64,000 bases of DNA, from positions 1 to 64,000 of the forward strand of contig CAKSCM010000006.1 in assembly GCA_934444365.1 (NCBI GenBank), in the 5' to 3' direction. Under the pieces are notes generated by a model, which did not search any database, was not told the origin of the DNA, and saw nothing but the letters and a program-made list of their open reading frames with translations. Source of the DNA: an uncultured Eubacteriales bacterium. Lineage in GTDB: Bacteria; Bacillota; Clostridia; Oscillospirales; Acutalibacteraceae. Numbering within the stretch: the stretch's first letter is position 1; each line of letters starts with the position of its first letter. Below, piece after piece: positions 17,147 to 26,107 of the stretch. The translations under genes were made by a program, and so were the position numbers.

Positions 17147-18061
17147 TTAAACGGCTACCAGCTCCTGCTCGGGAAGATCGCATAACTCCGCTTCCTGTGA
17201 ACGAACCGAATAGCCTGTCACATCCGACACCGTCTCCCCGTCTATCTGAAGGGGTGTGGGACGGTCGAATTCCACGTCGACCGAATTGCCCTCAAGAATC
17301 GTCATATGCTTTTTATATTTTGTATGTTTGCCGCTGAAAATCGAGGGAAAAATCAGCAAAGCAAGCAGCTTGCCGACATTGTGGAATACAACCACCGATA
17401 CCTTCCCGTCCTGCCGGTTCCTGTCCTGATCGGGAGCCGCCATCATTCCGCCGCCGTAATACCGGCCGTTCATTACCGTAGCAAGCCATACCTTTTTAAA
17501 CTCGAATGACCTTCCGTCCACCGTAACCGTCGCATTTTTCGGTTTATAATGAAACAGCAATCCGCCTATAGCTATTTTTGTATAGTTTATGGGCTTGGGA
17601 TTTTTCATTTTAAGATTCTCTTCTCTTAGTTTGTCGCCGGTTTCACAGCAATATCCGTCTATTCCGAAGCCGACGTTATTTACAAACAGACGCTTTTCTC
17701 CTTTTACGGTAACGTTCGGCAAGCACCAAAGATAATCATTTATGCACACGGCCGACTCCTCAAAGGGTTTACAGCCTATATCCCTTGCAAAATCATTGCC
17801 GGTTCCGATCGGCAGATAATAAATTTTATTCTTTATCTTTACTCCGCTTATGCCGTTTACAAATTTATTCAGCGTGCCGTCCCCTCCGCATAAAACCACG
17901 CTTGCGTCCGGTTCCAGCCCGTCAAAAAAGGTACGGTAGCTCGAAACCCGGCATATGTTTATTGCGACCGTCTCCTCATTGGTGGTTTGCAGTGCCTTTA
18001 CCGCCTCATTCGCCTCAACGCCGCCTGCATAAGGGTTGTAGAGTATGTATTTTACCGCCAT
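17147..18061 (-). CDS. Diacylglycerol kinase-family lipid kinase (YegS/DagK-like)
   Basis: This 304-residue soluble kinase of the DagK_cat superfamily has the nucleotide loop VVLCGGDGTLNKFVNGI near residue 65, the LPIGTGNDFARDIG motif, and the C-terminal Cys/Asp region PLQIDGETV. Relatives phosphorylate diacylglycerol, sphingosine or undecaprenol-type lipids; the substrate cannot be read from sequence. ATG at 18061 is preferred to the TTG at 18088 because GGAG lies 8 nt before it. It is the first gene of the operon with ftsH (37-bp gap) and hdeD, which points to a membrane-homeostasis task. Confidence 0.85.
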   Translation of the reverse strand: MAVKYILYNPYAGGVEANEAVKALQTTNEETVAINICRVSSYRTFFDGLEPDASVVLCGGDGTLNKFVNGISGVKIKNKIYYLPIGTGNDFARDIGCKPFEESAVCINDYLWCLPNVTVKGEKRLFVNNVGFGIDGYCCETGDKLREENLKMKNPKPINYTKIAIGGLLFHYKPKNATVTVDGRSFEFKKVWLATVMNGRYYGGGMMAAPDQDRNRQDGKVSVVVFHNVGKLLALLIFPSIFSGKHTKYKKHMTILEGNSVDVEFDRPTPLQIDGETVSDVTGYSVRSQEAELCDLPEQELVAV

Positions 18062-18238
18062 AACAAAAACTCCGTTCCTTAATTTCAATTCGTGTCAAAA
18101 CTATGCTTAGTTTGACATTTTTCGATAGAATTTTATCAGGCGATTCTAAACTGAAACAAAACTTTTATAAATGCGATATCGGAATTTTTCACCAAAACGC
18201 TTAAATTTCATTTTAAAACCGATAAAAACGGTACGGCG

Positions 18239-18267
18239 TTGACACCGGAGGCTTATTTTTGTAAAAT
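18239..18267 (+). promoter_or_regulatory. Sigma-A-type promoter of the two-component operon
   Basis: TTGACA and TAAAAT are separated by 17 bp, leaving an untranslated leader of about 195 nt before the response regulator. The 410-bp divergent region 18062-18471 also holds a weaker minus-strand candidate (TTGTTT/TAAAAT, 18-bp spacing, 18159-18130) for the lipid kinase operon. No other feature is seen. Confidence 0.6.
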
Positions 18268-18471
18268 GATGAATGTAAAGATAAGGTTATCGCACCGTAC
18301 ACAAGTAAAGCCGTTTTAAAAACGTACTTTTTTTAAAATTTGCCCTTGCCAATCGACGATAACAGTAAAAAATAAAGCGATAAAATAAGTAACGTGCGGT
18401 TTTTAAGTTTATTTTCAGTTTATTTTTCCGTATTATTCTGTCGAAAACGGATTCCTTATGGAGGGATATTT

Positions 18472-19146
18472 ATGTTTCACATTCTCGTTGTTGACGATGA
18501 TAAGCACACCCGAATGCTGCTGAGCGCCATACTTAAAAACGCCAATTATACCGTAACGGCGGCAGCCGACGGCCGGGAGGCGCTGAAGGTTTTATCGAGA
18601 GAGCATATCGACCTTGTGGTGCTGGACATAATGATGCCCCAAATGGACGGATACGAATTTACAAGGCTTGTCCGCGAAAACGACAGCGCCCTGCCGATTT
18701 TAATGCTTACGGCAAAGCAGCTGCCGGCAGATGAAAAAAGAGGCTTTCTTGTAGGAACCGACGACTATATAACCAAGCCCATCGATGAAGAAAAGCTGCT
18801 TTTGCGTATAAAGGCGCTGCTAAGGCGCGCAAAAATTGTCAGCGAACAGAAAATAACGATAGGCGACGTCGTTTTGGACTACAGCTCCTTTACGGTCACA
18901 AAAAACGGCGAAGTAACCGTACTGCCCCAAAAGGAATTTATGCTTCTTTATAAGCTTCTTTCCTATCCCGGACAGATATTCACCCGTATACAGCTGATGG
19001 ATGAGATATGGGGAACCGACAGCGAAACCGGCTGGGAAACCGTTACGGTGCATGTCGGACGTTTGCGCAAGCGTTTTGAGGGCTGGGAAGAGTTTGAGAT
19101 AGTCGCCGTTAGGGGACTGGGCTATAAGGCGGTGAAAAAGGTATGA
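18472..19146 (+). CDS. OmpR/PhoB-family response regulator
   Basis: This 224-residue regulator has a receiver domain with the acidic pair in VVDDD, the phosphorylated Asp52 in VVLDIMMPQMDG, and the Thr and Lys switch residues in LMLTAKQ and ITKPID. The winged-helix output domain at about 130-224 contains LPQKEFMLLYKLLSYPGQIFTR and TVHVGRLRKRFE. ATG at 18472 has GGAGGG 6 nt upstream; the open frame to the left is not used. It overlaps the sensor kinase by 4 bp. The layout resembles lantibiotic- or envelope-stress-type systems of Firmicutes, but no target genes are adjacent except the ftsH operon on the other strand. Confidence 0.93.
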   Translation: MFHILVVDDDKHTRMLLSAILKNANYTVTAAADGREALKVLSREHIDLVVLDIMMPQMDGYEFTRLVRENDSALPILMLTAKQLPADEKRGFLVGTDDYITKPIDEEKLLLRIKALLRRAKIVSEQKITIGDVVLDYSSFTVTKNGEVTVLPQKEFMLLYKLLSYPGQIFTRIQLMDEIWGTDSETGWETVTVHVGRLRKRFEGWEEFEIVAVRGLGYKAVKKV

Positions 19147-20213
19147 ATAAAAAAGATCGGACGGGGCAGCTCGCTTTGGTGCTTTTGCTTGCAGGAATCG
19201 TCTTTGTGACAAGCACCGTCATTATGCTGCTGACAATCGGCGTTATATATGCGCTTACACACCTCGGTGTTATACGTGTCGCCGCCGGTCAGGTCGGATT
19301 GCCGGAGCTTTTACGCTTTCTTATTTGCACCAGCCTTGTTATCGGGTGCCTGCTCGCCTCGCTTACCGGAAGAATTGCCCTAAATCCGCTTAAACGGCTG
19401 ACCGATCAGCTCGACCGGTTGGCAAGCGGAAATTACAAGGCCAGACTGCATTTCGGCAGGCCGATAGGCGAACATCCGACATTCAGACAGATCGAAAAAA
19501 GCTTTAACCGGGCGGCCGAGGAGCTCGAATACACCGAACTGCTCCGCAGCGATTTTATAAACAATTTTTCCCACGAGTTTAAAACCCCCATCGTTTCGAT
19601 TGCCGGCTTTGCAAAGCTATTGCGCCACGGGAATCTGACCGATGAGCAAAAGGAGGAATACCTTCAGGTCATTGAGGAGGAGTCCTTGCGCCTTTCCTCC
19701 ATGGCCAACAACGTTTTAAACCTCACACGGGTGGAAAGCCGTACCATTCTTACCGATATTACAAGATTTAATCTGTCAGAACAGATACGCTCGGCCGTTT
19801 TGCTGCTTGCCGAAAAATGGACGGCGAAGAATCTTTACATGGACATGCAGTTCGGTGAATATATGATATCGGCAAACGAGGAGCTGTTAAAACAGGTATG
19901 GGTTAATCTGCTCGATAATGCCGTAAAATTTTCGGAGCCGGACAGTACCGTGTCGGTAGGCATATCGGAAAACGACGGTTATTTTACGGTTACGGTTTCA
20001 AACAGCGGCAGGGAAATTCCGGCAGACCGGATAAATCATATTTTCAATAAATTCTATCAGGCCGATGAATCGCATTCGTCCGAGGGCAACGGTATAGGTC
20101 TTGCCGTCGTAAAAAAGGTATGCAGCCTGCACGGCGGCGAGGTATCTGCCAAAAGCGAAAACGGTAAAACCGTATTCACCGTAGTTTTACCGAAATCGGC
20201 AAAAAACCTTTAG
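19143..20213 (+). CDS. Membrane sensor histidine kinase
   Basis: This 356-residue kinase has two membrane segments (about 11-38 and 56-76) with only a very short outside loop of some 18 residues, a HAMP linker at about 78-130, and HisKA with the phospho-accepting His144 in NFSHEFKTPI. The HATPase domain has the N box (LLDNAVKF), G1 box (VSNSGREIP) and G2 box (EGNGIGLAVVKK). The small external loop suggests that it senses membrane stress or a partner protein rather than a soluble ligand. It is coupled to the response regulator by a 4-bp ATGA overlap. Confidence 0.93.
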   Translation: MNKKDRTGQLALVLLLAGIVFVTSTVIMLLTIGVIYALTHLGVIRVAAGQVGLPELLRFLICTSLVIGCLLASLTGRIALNPLKRLTDQLDRLASGNYKARLHFGRPIGEHPTFRQIEKSFNRAAEELEYTELLRSDFINNFSHEFKTPIVSIAGFAKLLRHGNLTDEQKEEYLQVIEEESLRLSSMANNVLNLTRVESRTILTDITRFNLSEQIRSAVLLLAEKWTAKNLYMDMQFGEYMISANEELLKQVWVNLLDNAVKFSEPDSTVSVGISENDGYFTVTVSNSGREIPADRINHIFNKFYQADESHSSEGNGIGLAVVKKVCSLHGGEVSAKSENGKTVFTVVLPKSAKNL

Positions 20214-20278
20214 ACATGATGTAAGGCCGCCTCCCATCAGCTTATATTTTCAATAAAAAACAAAAAGGATCGATTACT

Positions 20279-20833
20279 GTGTCTCAGATAACAAAGCGCG
20301 CATTGGAGCAATCGCTCAAAAATCTGCTTTTAAAAAAGCCGCTTACCAAAATAACGGTAAGCGACATTGCCGAGGATTGCGGCATCAACCGCATGACCTT
20401 TTATTATCATTTTAAGGATATTTACGACCTTGTGGAATGGTCCTGCCTTGAGGATGCAAAACGCGCCCTTGATGAGAAAAAGACCTACGAAACATGGCAG
20501 CAGGGACTTCTGCAGATTTTTAAAGCCGTCTATGAAAACAAGCCGTTTATTTTGAATGTCTACCGCTGCGTGCATACCGAGCAGGTGGAAAAATATCTGA
20601 CTCCGCTTGTGGATGATCTGCTCTTGGATGTCATAAACGAGGAAGCAACCGAAATGACCGTCAGGGACGAGGACAAGCAGTTCATCGCCCAGATCTACTC
20701 GTACATATTTATAGGACTTATGCTCGACTGGATAAAAGACGACATGCGCGAGGACCCCCAAATGATCGTAGACCGGCTCGCCCGGCTGATAAAGGGTTCA
20801 ATGTCGGCCGCCCTTTCCCGATTTAAAATATGA
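20279..20833 (+). CDS. TetR-family transcriptional regulator
   Basis: The 184-residue protein has an N-terminal TetR HTH at about 1-60 (KALEQSLKNLLL..., ITVSDIAEDCGINRMTFYYHFKDIYDLVEW). An all-helical ligand domain of the DhaS/TetR_C_8 type follows, with GLMLDWIKDDMREDP near the C-terminus. The start is GTG at 20279 with AAGGAT 8 nt upstream. It lies 148 bp before an oleate hydratase gene, and the intervening DNA holds a long palindrome, so it probably controls the fatty-acid hydratase in response to unsaturated fatty acids. That regulation is inferred from position. Confidence 0.85.
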   Translation: MSQITKRALEQSLKNLLLKKPLTKITVSDIAEDCGINRMTFYYHFKDIYDLVEWSCLEDAKRALDEKKTYETWQQGLLQIFKAVYENKPFILNVYRCVHTEQVEKYLTPLVDDLLLDVINEEATEMTVRDEDKQFIAQIYSYIFIGLMLDWIKDDMREDPQMIVDRLARLIKGSMSAALSRFKI

Positions 20834-20877
20834 TTTTATCATTTTTGCCGATGTGATAAATTTTTTTACACCTTTTT

Positions 20878-20906
20878 GCCCTGTGATAAAAGTCTTATCA
20901 CAGGGC
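20878..20906. promoter_or_regulatory. 12-bp perfect inverted repeat between tetR and ohyA
   Basis: GCCCTGTGATAA and TTATCACAGGGC flank a 5-nt spacer. The element ends 13 bp before the ohyA -35 box and is followed by ATTTTCTGTTT, so it may be the terminator of tetR, the operator of the TetR protein, or both. A second GTGATAA word lies upstream at 20853. Confidence 0.6.
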
Positions 20907-20918
20907 ATTTTCTGTTTA

Positions 20919-20946
20919 TTGTAAACGGTGTTTTCGTGGGTATAAT
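20919..20946 (+). promoter_or_regulatory. Probable promoter of oleate hydratase gene
   Basis: TTGTAA and a consensus TATAAT are separated by 16 bp, 36 nt upstream of the ATG at 20982. The palindrome just upstream suits regulation at or next to the -35 region. Confidence 0.6.
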
Positions 20947-20981
20947 GAAAGCATAAAAAGAAAACACAGGAGGTTTTCATT

Positions 20982-22775
20982 ATGTATTACTCAGCAGGAA
21001 CCTATGAATCTTTCGCTCATCCCGAGAAGCCGAAGGATGTCGATAAAAAATCGGCTTATATAATCGGCACGGGACTCGCGGGTCTTACCGCCGCTTTCTA
21101 TCTTGTCCGCGACGGACAGATGAAGGGCGAGCACATCCATGTATTGGAAAAACTGGATCTGGCGGGCGGCAGCTGTGACGGCCGCAAGGACATCACCAAG
21201 GGCTTCTTTATGAGGGGCGGCCGTGAGATGGACAACCATTTCGAGGTCATGTGGGACACCTTCCGTGATGTTCCGTCCATCGAAACGCCGGGCGTTTCGG
21301 TGCTGGACGAATACTACTGGCTCAACAAGCATGACCCCAACTACTCTTTGTGCCGTGCAAGTGTCAATCGCGGTGAAGACGCCCGGACCGATAAGCAGTT
21401 TAAGCTCGATAAAGACTCCGCAATGGCTCTTTCAAAGCTCTTTTTGACACCGGAAAAGGATCTTGAGGACAAGAAAATTTCCGATGTTCTGCCCGAATCT
21501 TTTTGGAGCACAAACTTCTGGCTTTACTGGCAGACCATGTTCGCCTTCCAGCGCTGGTCAAGCGCGCTTGAGATGAAGCGGTATCTGTGCCGTTATGTTC
21601 ATCATATCGACGGCCTGCCCGACTTCAGCGCCCTTCGCTTCACAAAATACAATCAGTACGAAAGCATGATATTGCCGCTTGTTAAGTATCTTGAAAGCCA
21701 CGGTGTGCGCATCGAGTACGGCATGGATGTAAAAAATGTCATCATCGAAACCGAGGGCGACAAAAAGACAGCCCGTCAGATAGTCTATGTCAAGGACGGC
21801 AAGGAGCAGACCATCGATCTTATCGAGGATGACCTTGTATTTATCACCAACGGCTGCTGCACCGATACCTCATGCTACGGCGATCAGACCCATGCACCCG
21901 ACCTGTCGGGCGTTAAAAACGGATACGGCGAGTCCTGGGATATGTGGAAGGCCATCGCCGCCCAGGCGAAAAACGGCGAATACGGCAATCCGGATAAATT
22001 CTGCTCCGACGTTGAGGCCACCAACTGGATGAGCGCCACCGTCGCCACCTCAAACGAGGAGATCATAAAGCATATTATGAACATCTGCAAGCGTGATCCC
22101 CGCTCGGGCAAGGTGACCACCGGCGGTATAGTAACCGTCAAGGACAGCACGGATAACTGGTACCTCTCCTGGACAATAAACCGTCAGCCTCAGTTTAAGT
22201 CTCAGGACAAGGGTCTGGTACTTATATGGCTGTATTCGCTTAACACCAATAAAGAGGGCAATTATGTGAAGAAGGCCATGCGTGAGTGCACCGGCGAGGA
22301 GGTCTGCCGCGAGTGGCTCTACCACATCGGTGTGCCGACCGAAAAAATCGACGAGCTTGCAAAGAATGAATGCAACACCACCACCTGCTTTATGCCTTAT
22401 ATTAACGCATTCTTCCAGCCGAGGAAGGAATCCGACCGTCCGAAGGTCGTGCCCGACGGCGCCGTGAACTTCGCCTTCATCGGCCAGTTTGCCGAGACGC
22501 CGCGCGACACCATATTCACCACCGAATATTCCATGCGCACCGGCATGGAGTCGGTCTATACTTTGCTTAATATCGACCGCGGTGTTCCTGAGGTCTGGGG
22601 CAGCAAGTACGACGTGCGCGAACTTCTTCGCGCTTGCTACTACGCCATAGACAAAAAGCCGATCAGCGAGGCGCCCCTTTCCTTCGCCGAAAAGGAAATG
22701 CTCAAAATCGCAATCAAAAAGGTCAAGGGCACTGATATAGAGCTACTGCTTAAAGAAAGCGGACTTATCGAGTAA
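20982..22775 (+). CDS. ohyA: Oleate hydratase (myosin-cross-reactive antigen family)
   Basis: OhyA is an FAD-dependent enzyme that adds water to the cis-9 double bond of oleate or linoleate to give 10-hydroxy fatty acids, detoxifying host or dietary unsaturated fats. At 597 residues it is full length. The N-terminal Rossmann motif is YIIGTGLAGLTAAF at about 26-39. The family signature GREMDNHFEVMWD and the active-site region with MRGGREMD follow, then TNGCCTDTSCYGD and the C-terminal FIGQFAETPRDTIFTTEYSMRTGMESVY. AGGAGG lies 8 nt before the ATG. The TetR gene upstream and the palindrome between them suggest fatty-acid-responsive control. Codon choice is strongly biased, as for a well-expressed gene. 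Confidence 0.95.
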   Translation: MYYSAGTYESFAHPEKPKDVDKKSAYIIGTGLAGLTAAFYLVRDGQMKGEHIHVLEKLDLAGGSCDGRKDITKGFFMRGGREMDNHFEVMWDTFRDVPSIETPGVSVLDEYYWLNKHDPNYSLCRASVNRGEDARTDKQFKLDKDSAMALSKLFLTPEKDLEDKKISDVLPESFWSTNFWLYWQTMFAFQRWSSALEMKRYLCRYVHHIDGLPDFSALRFTKYNQYESMILPLVKYLESHGVRIEYGMDVKNVIIETEGDKKTARQIVYVKDGKEQTIDLIEDDLVFITNGCCTDTSCYGDQTHAPDLSGVKNGYGESWDMWKAIAAQAKNGEYGNPDKFCSDVEATNWMSATVATSNEEIIKHIMNICKRDPRSGKVTTGGIVTVKDSTDNWYLSWTINRQPQFKSQDKGLVLIWLYSLNTNKEGNYVKKAMRECTGEEVCREWLYHIGVPTEKIDELAKNECNTTTCFMPYINAFFQPRKESDRPKVVPDGAVNFAFIGQFAETPRDTIFTTEYSMRTGMESVYTLLNIDRGVPEVWGSKYDVRELLRACYYAIDKKPISEAPLSFAEKEMLKIAIKKVKGTDIELLLKESGLIE

Positions 22776-22859
22776 AAAAGCTAAACCTCTGCCGGTAACG
22801 TATTTTTGATATTTGCCGTTTAGTTTTTTCGCAAAAAACTTTTTTATACTTTTAAAGGC

Positions 22860-22897
22860 CGCAAGCTGCCGGAAAATCCGACGGCTTGCGTTTTTTT
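22860..22897 (+). terminator. Rho-independent terminator downstream of ohyA
   Basis: CGCAAGCTGCCGG pairs with CCGACGGCTTGCG (one mismatch) around AAAAT, followed by T7. Confidence 0.8.
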
Positions 22898-22987
22898 AAA
22901 CGGCGTTTTTTACTGCTTCGGTTTAAATACAAACGGTTATACGGCAGGTCAAAGCCCAAGTATTAAGAGAAAAAGCATTCCTTACAA

Positions 22988-23020
22988 ACGGACTGCGCCG
23001 AATTGTGCGGTTCGTTTTTT
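22988..23020 (+). terminator. Second hairpin with T-run in a 500-bp gene-free stretch
   Basis: ACGGACTGCGCCG pairs imperfectly with TGTGCGGTTCGT and is followed by T6. It lies between ohyA and the c-di-GMP gene. Nothing else is recognisable in 22776-23276, and the c-di-GMP riboswitch consensus was not seen. Confidence 0.45.
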
Positions 23021-23276
23021 CTGCCGTTGCTTTTGGTTTTGATTTACGCTAAAAACGGGACAATTGTTACGGTATTGATTAAATCGTCGAATTAACCGGT
23101 TGCAAACAGCGTGCAAAAGATGTAATATACAATACAGTGACCGACACTATAGCTTTATTATTTTTACAACGCTTAAAATTCTTACGGTTATCACCCGTTT
23201 TAAGCCGTTTTTACGCCGTCATGATCACGGCCCCATACCAAAGCCCAAAACAACATGAAATCATAAGGAGACCGTT

Positions 23277-25721
23277 ATGATTCGGAAAAAAATACTTATT
23301 GCCGACGATTCGGAAATAAACCGTGCAATACTCGCCAATATGCTCAGCCGCGATTTCGATATTATGGAGGCTGCCGACGGCCGCGAAACGATCGAAACGC
23401 TCAGGAACTACCGTCATGAGCTTTCCGCTCTATTGCTTGATGTTGTCATGCCGGAGATGGACGGTTTTGAAGTGTTGGAGGAAATGAAACGCCGTGAATG
23501 GACGGACGATCTGCCCGTAATCATGATTTCGGTCGAAACCGGCAACAGCTTTATCGATCACGCCTTCAGCCTCGGCGCATCGGACTATATAAGCCGTCCT
23601 TTTGTTCCGAGCATAATAAAACACCGAATCATAAACACGATTCTTCTTCACGGCAAAAAGCAACAGCTTATGGAGGTTGTTACAAATCGGTTTTACCGTC
23701 GTGAAAAAAGCGACAAGGTGCTCATATCAATACTCGGATATGCGGTGGAATTCCGTTGCGGAATGAACGGAACACACATGTCAAACGTCAGTCATATTAC
23801 GGCCCTTTTGCTAAACCGCCTTATACAAAAGACCGATAAATACACCCTGTCCGAAAGCGATATAGATACAATATGCATTGCCTCGGGATTGCACGATATA
23901 GGAAAGCTGCTAATTCCAGAGGAAATCCTCAATAACGCCGACAAGCTGACAAAGGACGAGCTTGAGATTTACAAGCATCATACACAAATCGGCGCACAGA
24001 TCATCTCCGGATTGCCCATATATCAAAACGAAAGACTGGTAAAATACGCCGCGTCGATTTGCCATTGGCATCATGAGCGCTTTGACGGAAAGGGCTATCC
24101 CGACGGGCTAAAGGGCGACGACATTCCCATTGCGGCGCAGGTGGTGTCGCTGGCGGATACTTACGATAATTTGGTCAACGGACGTGTATACAAAAAAAGC
24201 CCTTCGCGTGAAGAAGCGATAAGCATGCTTATAAAGGGCGATTGCGGCAGCTTTAATCCGATTATTCTTTCCTGCCTTGATGATATATCCGACGAGCTGA
24301 AAAAAGATCCTCTTAAAAGCGCCGGCGCGCAAATCCGAAAAACCGTCCACAAGGCGGTTGATGAGCTTTACGGCGAGCAGGATCTTATTTCGGCAAGGAT
24401 AACCCAACAGCTCGAGGACGTAAGCACAAAGCAGGAATTCATGACCAATATGTGTGATGAGGTCTGGTTTGAGTACACCGCTGAGCCCTCGTCGCTGCAC
24501 CTGTCAAAGGGAGCAATCGACGCTACCGGTCTTCCGAGCGTGATTGTTGAGCCGCTTGAAAACGAGGATTTTCTGGCCGTTGCAGGACGCGAAACGACCG
24601 AGACGATAAAAAACGAACTTAATGCCCTGCCTGAGGATGAATCGTCCATGGAGCTGACGGCCGACATAGTTTTAAACGGCAGGCTCTGCCGCTGCAAGCT
24701 GGCTATACTCGTTTTACGCTCGGCAGGCGATTCCCGGCATCTTAACACCCTGCTCGGGAAAATAACCGATATAGACGAAAGCTATTACCGCCTTGAAAGC
24801 TACGACAAGGCCTCGCGAAAAGAGGTATCTCAGCAGACCCTTATTCCGGTCACGGCAGATAAGGACGATGTAATCAGTATAACGCATGACCAGGTAGGCC
24901 TCGTTATGCAAAGCTACCGTAAGATGTTCGAGACGGTGCGCCTTGTCGATCCGGGGATATGTATGCAGCTTTCGGCCGGTGTCCATGGAATAACTATCGA
25001 AAAATCGGACCACTGCTATTCCGTATGGAACAAAAACCGTCGCTGCGAACGCTGCATTTCGCATGATGCAATAAAAATGCGCAAAACCCAGAGCAAGGTC
25101 GAAGCCGTAGATAATAATGTTTATTATGTGCTTGCAATGTGTCTTGAAATTGACGGGATTCCCTACTCGTTAGAGTGTGTCAATCCCATACGTTCGGACG
25201 AAAGAAACGGCCTTGAGGAAGAAAGCATTCTGAATCAGCTGCTCGTCCGCAACCGTCAGGTATATACCGATTCGCTTACCAAGGTGTTTAACCGCCGGTA
25301 TTACGACGAACGTATTAAAAACATCAGCGGCGAATATGCGGTGGCAATGATTGATATAGACAATTTAAAGGATATAAACGACCGATTCGGCCATGCAGCC
25401 GGAGACACGGCTTTGTACCGCACGGCCATGTCAATACGCGCGGTTTTGAGAAGCAATGATGAGCTGATTCGCTACGGCGGCGACGAATTCCTCCTGCTTT
25501 TTCACGGACTGCCGGAGCAGTCGTTATCCGTAAAGCTTAAAAATATATGCACGGCGGTAGAAAACACCGATATTGCAGAATATCCGGGGCTCAGACTCAG
25601 CGCAAGCATAGGCGGTGTCTACGGAACCGGCAGAATCGGCGACATGCTCAAAAAGGCCGACGGCGCACTTTATAGTGCAAAGAAAAATCGCAACTGTGCG
25701 GTTGTATTCGGGGAGAATTGA
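23277..25721 (+). CDS. REC / HD-GYP / PAS-like / GGDEF protein (c-di-GMP turnover)
   Basis: In this 814-residue regulator, the receiver domain (1-125) has Asp55 as phosphoacceptor in ALLLDVVMPEMDG, while the usual switch Lys is Arg (ISRPF). HD-GYP (about 150-340) keeps HDIGK at 206-210 and HHERFDGKGYPDG, so phosphodiesterase activity is plausible. A central region (about 395-635) has a Cys cluster (CYSVWNKNRRCERCISHDA) typical of PAS-like sensory modules in clostridial GGDEF proteins. The C-terminal GGDEF domain carries an intact IRYGGDEF active site and, five residues before it, an RSND I-site for product inhibition. It therefore keeps the motifs to both make and break c-di-GMP. It is followed at once by an Hpt protein and a hybrid kinase. 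Confidence 0.9.
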   Translation: MIRKKILIADDSEINRAILANMLSRDFDIMEAADGRETIETLRNYRHELSALLLDVVMPEMDGFEVLEEMKRREWTDDLPVIMISVETGNSFIDHAFSLGASDYISRPFVPSIIKHRIINTILLHGKKQQLMEVVTNRFYRREKSDKVLISILGYAVEFRCGMNGTHMSNVSHITALLLNRLIQKTDKYTLSESDIDTICIASGLHDIGKLLIPEEILNNADKLTKDELEIYKHHTQIGAQIISGLPIYQNERLVKYAASICHWHHERFDGKGYPDGLKGDDIPIAAQVVSLADTYDNLVNGRVYKKSPSREEAISMLIKGDCGSFNPIILSCLDDISDELKKDPLKSAGAQIRKTVHKAVDELYGEQDLISARITQQLEDVSTKQEFMTNMCDEVWFEYTAEPSSLHLSKGAIDATGLPSVIVEPLENEDFLAVAGRETTETIKNELNALPEDESSMELTADIVLNGRLCRCKLAILVLRSAGDSRHLNTLLGKITDIDESYYRLESYDKASRKEVSQQTLIPVTADKDDVISITHDQVGLVMQSYRKMFETVRLVDPGICMQLSAGVHGITIEKSDHCYSVWNKNRRCERCISHDAIKMRKTQSKVEAVDNNVYYVLAMCLEIDGIPYSLECVNPIRSDERNGLEEESILNQLLVRNRQVYTDSLTKVFNRRYYDERIKNISGEYAVAMIDIDNLKDINDRFGHAAGDTALYRTAMSIRAVLRSNDELIRYGGDEFLLLFHGLPEQSLSVKLKNICTAVENTDIAEYPGLRLSASIGGVYGTGRIGDMLKKADGALYSAKKNRNCAVVFGEN

Positions 25722-25727
25722 TCTGTC

Positions 25728-26084
25728 ATGACTGTAAAGGAGTTTTACGACCGGATAGGCGGCGACTACAATGACGCGATACAGCGTTTTCAAAGTGACG
25801 CCGTTATACTCGGATTTCTTAAAATGTTTTTAAACGACGGCAATATAAAGCTGCTTTCGCAGTCGATTGAAAAGGGCGACGTGAAAAATGCCTTTCGCGC
25901 CGTTCACACCCTAAAAGGAATTGCGCTTAATTTAAGCTTTTCGGAATTTGCCGATACCTGCTCGGCCATGACCGAGCATTTGCGAGGATTGTCTGCCCTG
26001 CCGGATGACACCGGGCGGTTTTACAACGACGTAAACAACGTATACCTGAAAATAACAACCGCAATAAAGGAACTCGAAATTTAA
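25728..26084 (+). CDS. Hpt-domain phosphotransfer protein
   Basis: This 118-residue all-helical protein has the Hpt signature FRAVHTLKGIALNLSF, with His60 as phosphoacceptor. It starts 6 bp after the stop of the REC/HD-GYP/GGDEF gene and is followed 23 bp later by a hybrid histidine kinase, the natural donor. The likely relay is kinase His to kinase REC Asp to Hpt His60 to Asp55 of the c-di-GMP enzyme. It is unusual only in being a stand-alone gene rather than a kinase domain. Confidence 0.9.
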   Translation: MTVKEFYDRIGGDYNDAIQRFQSDAVILGFLKMFLNDGNIKLLSQSIEKGDVKNAFRAVHTLKGIALNLSFSEFADTCSAMTEHLRGLSALPDDTGRFYNDVNNVYLKITTAIKELEI

Positions 26085-26107
26085 CACAGGGTAAGGAACA
26101 GTCTGTT

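Noticed and set aside
22898..23276. c-di-GMP riboswitch before the GGDEF gene
   Set aside because: No match to the GEMM consensus could be read in this stretch.
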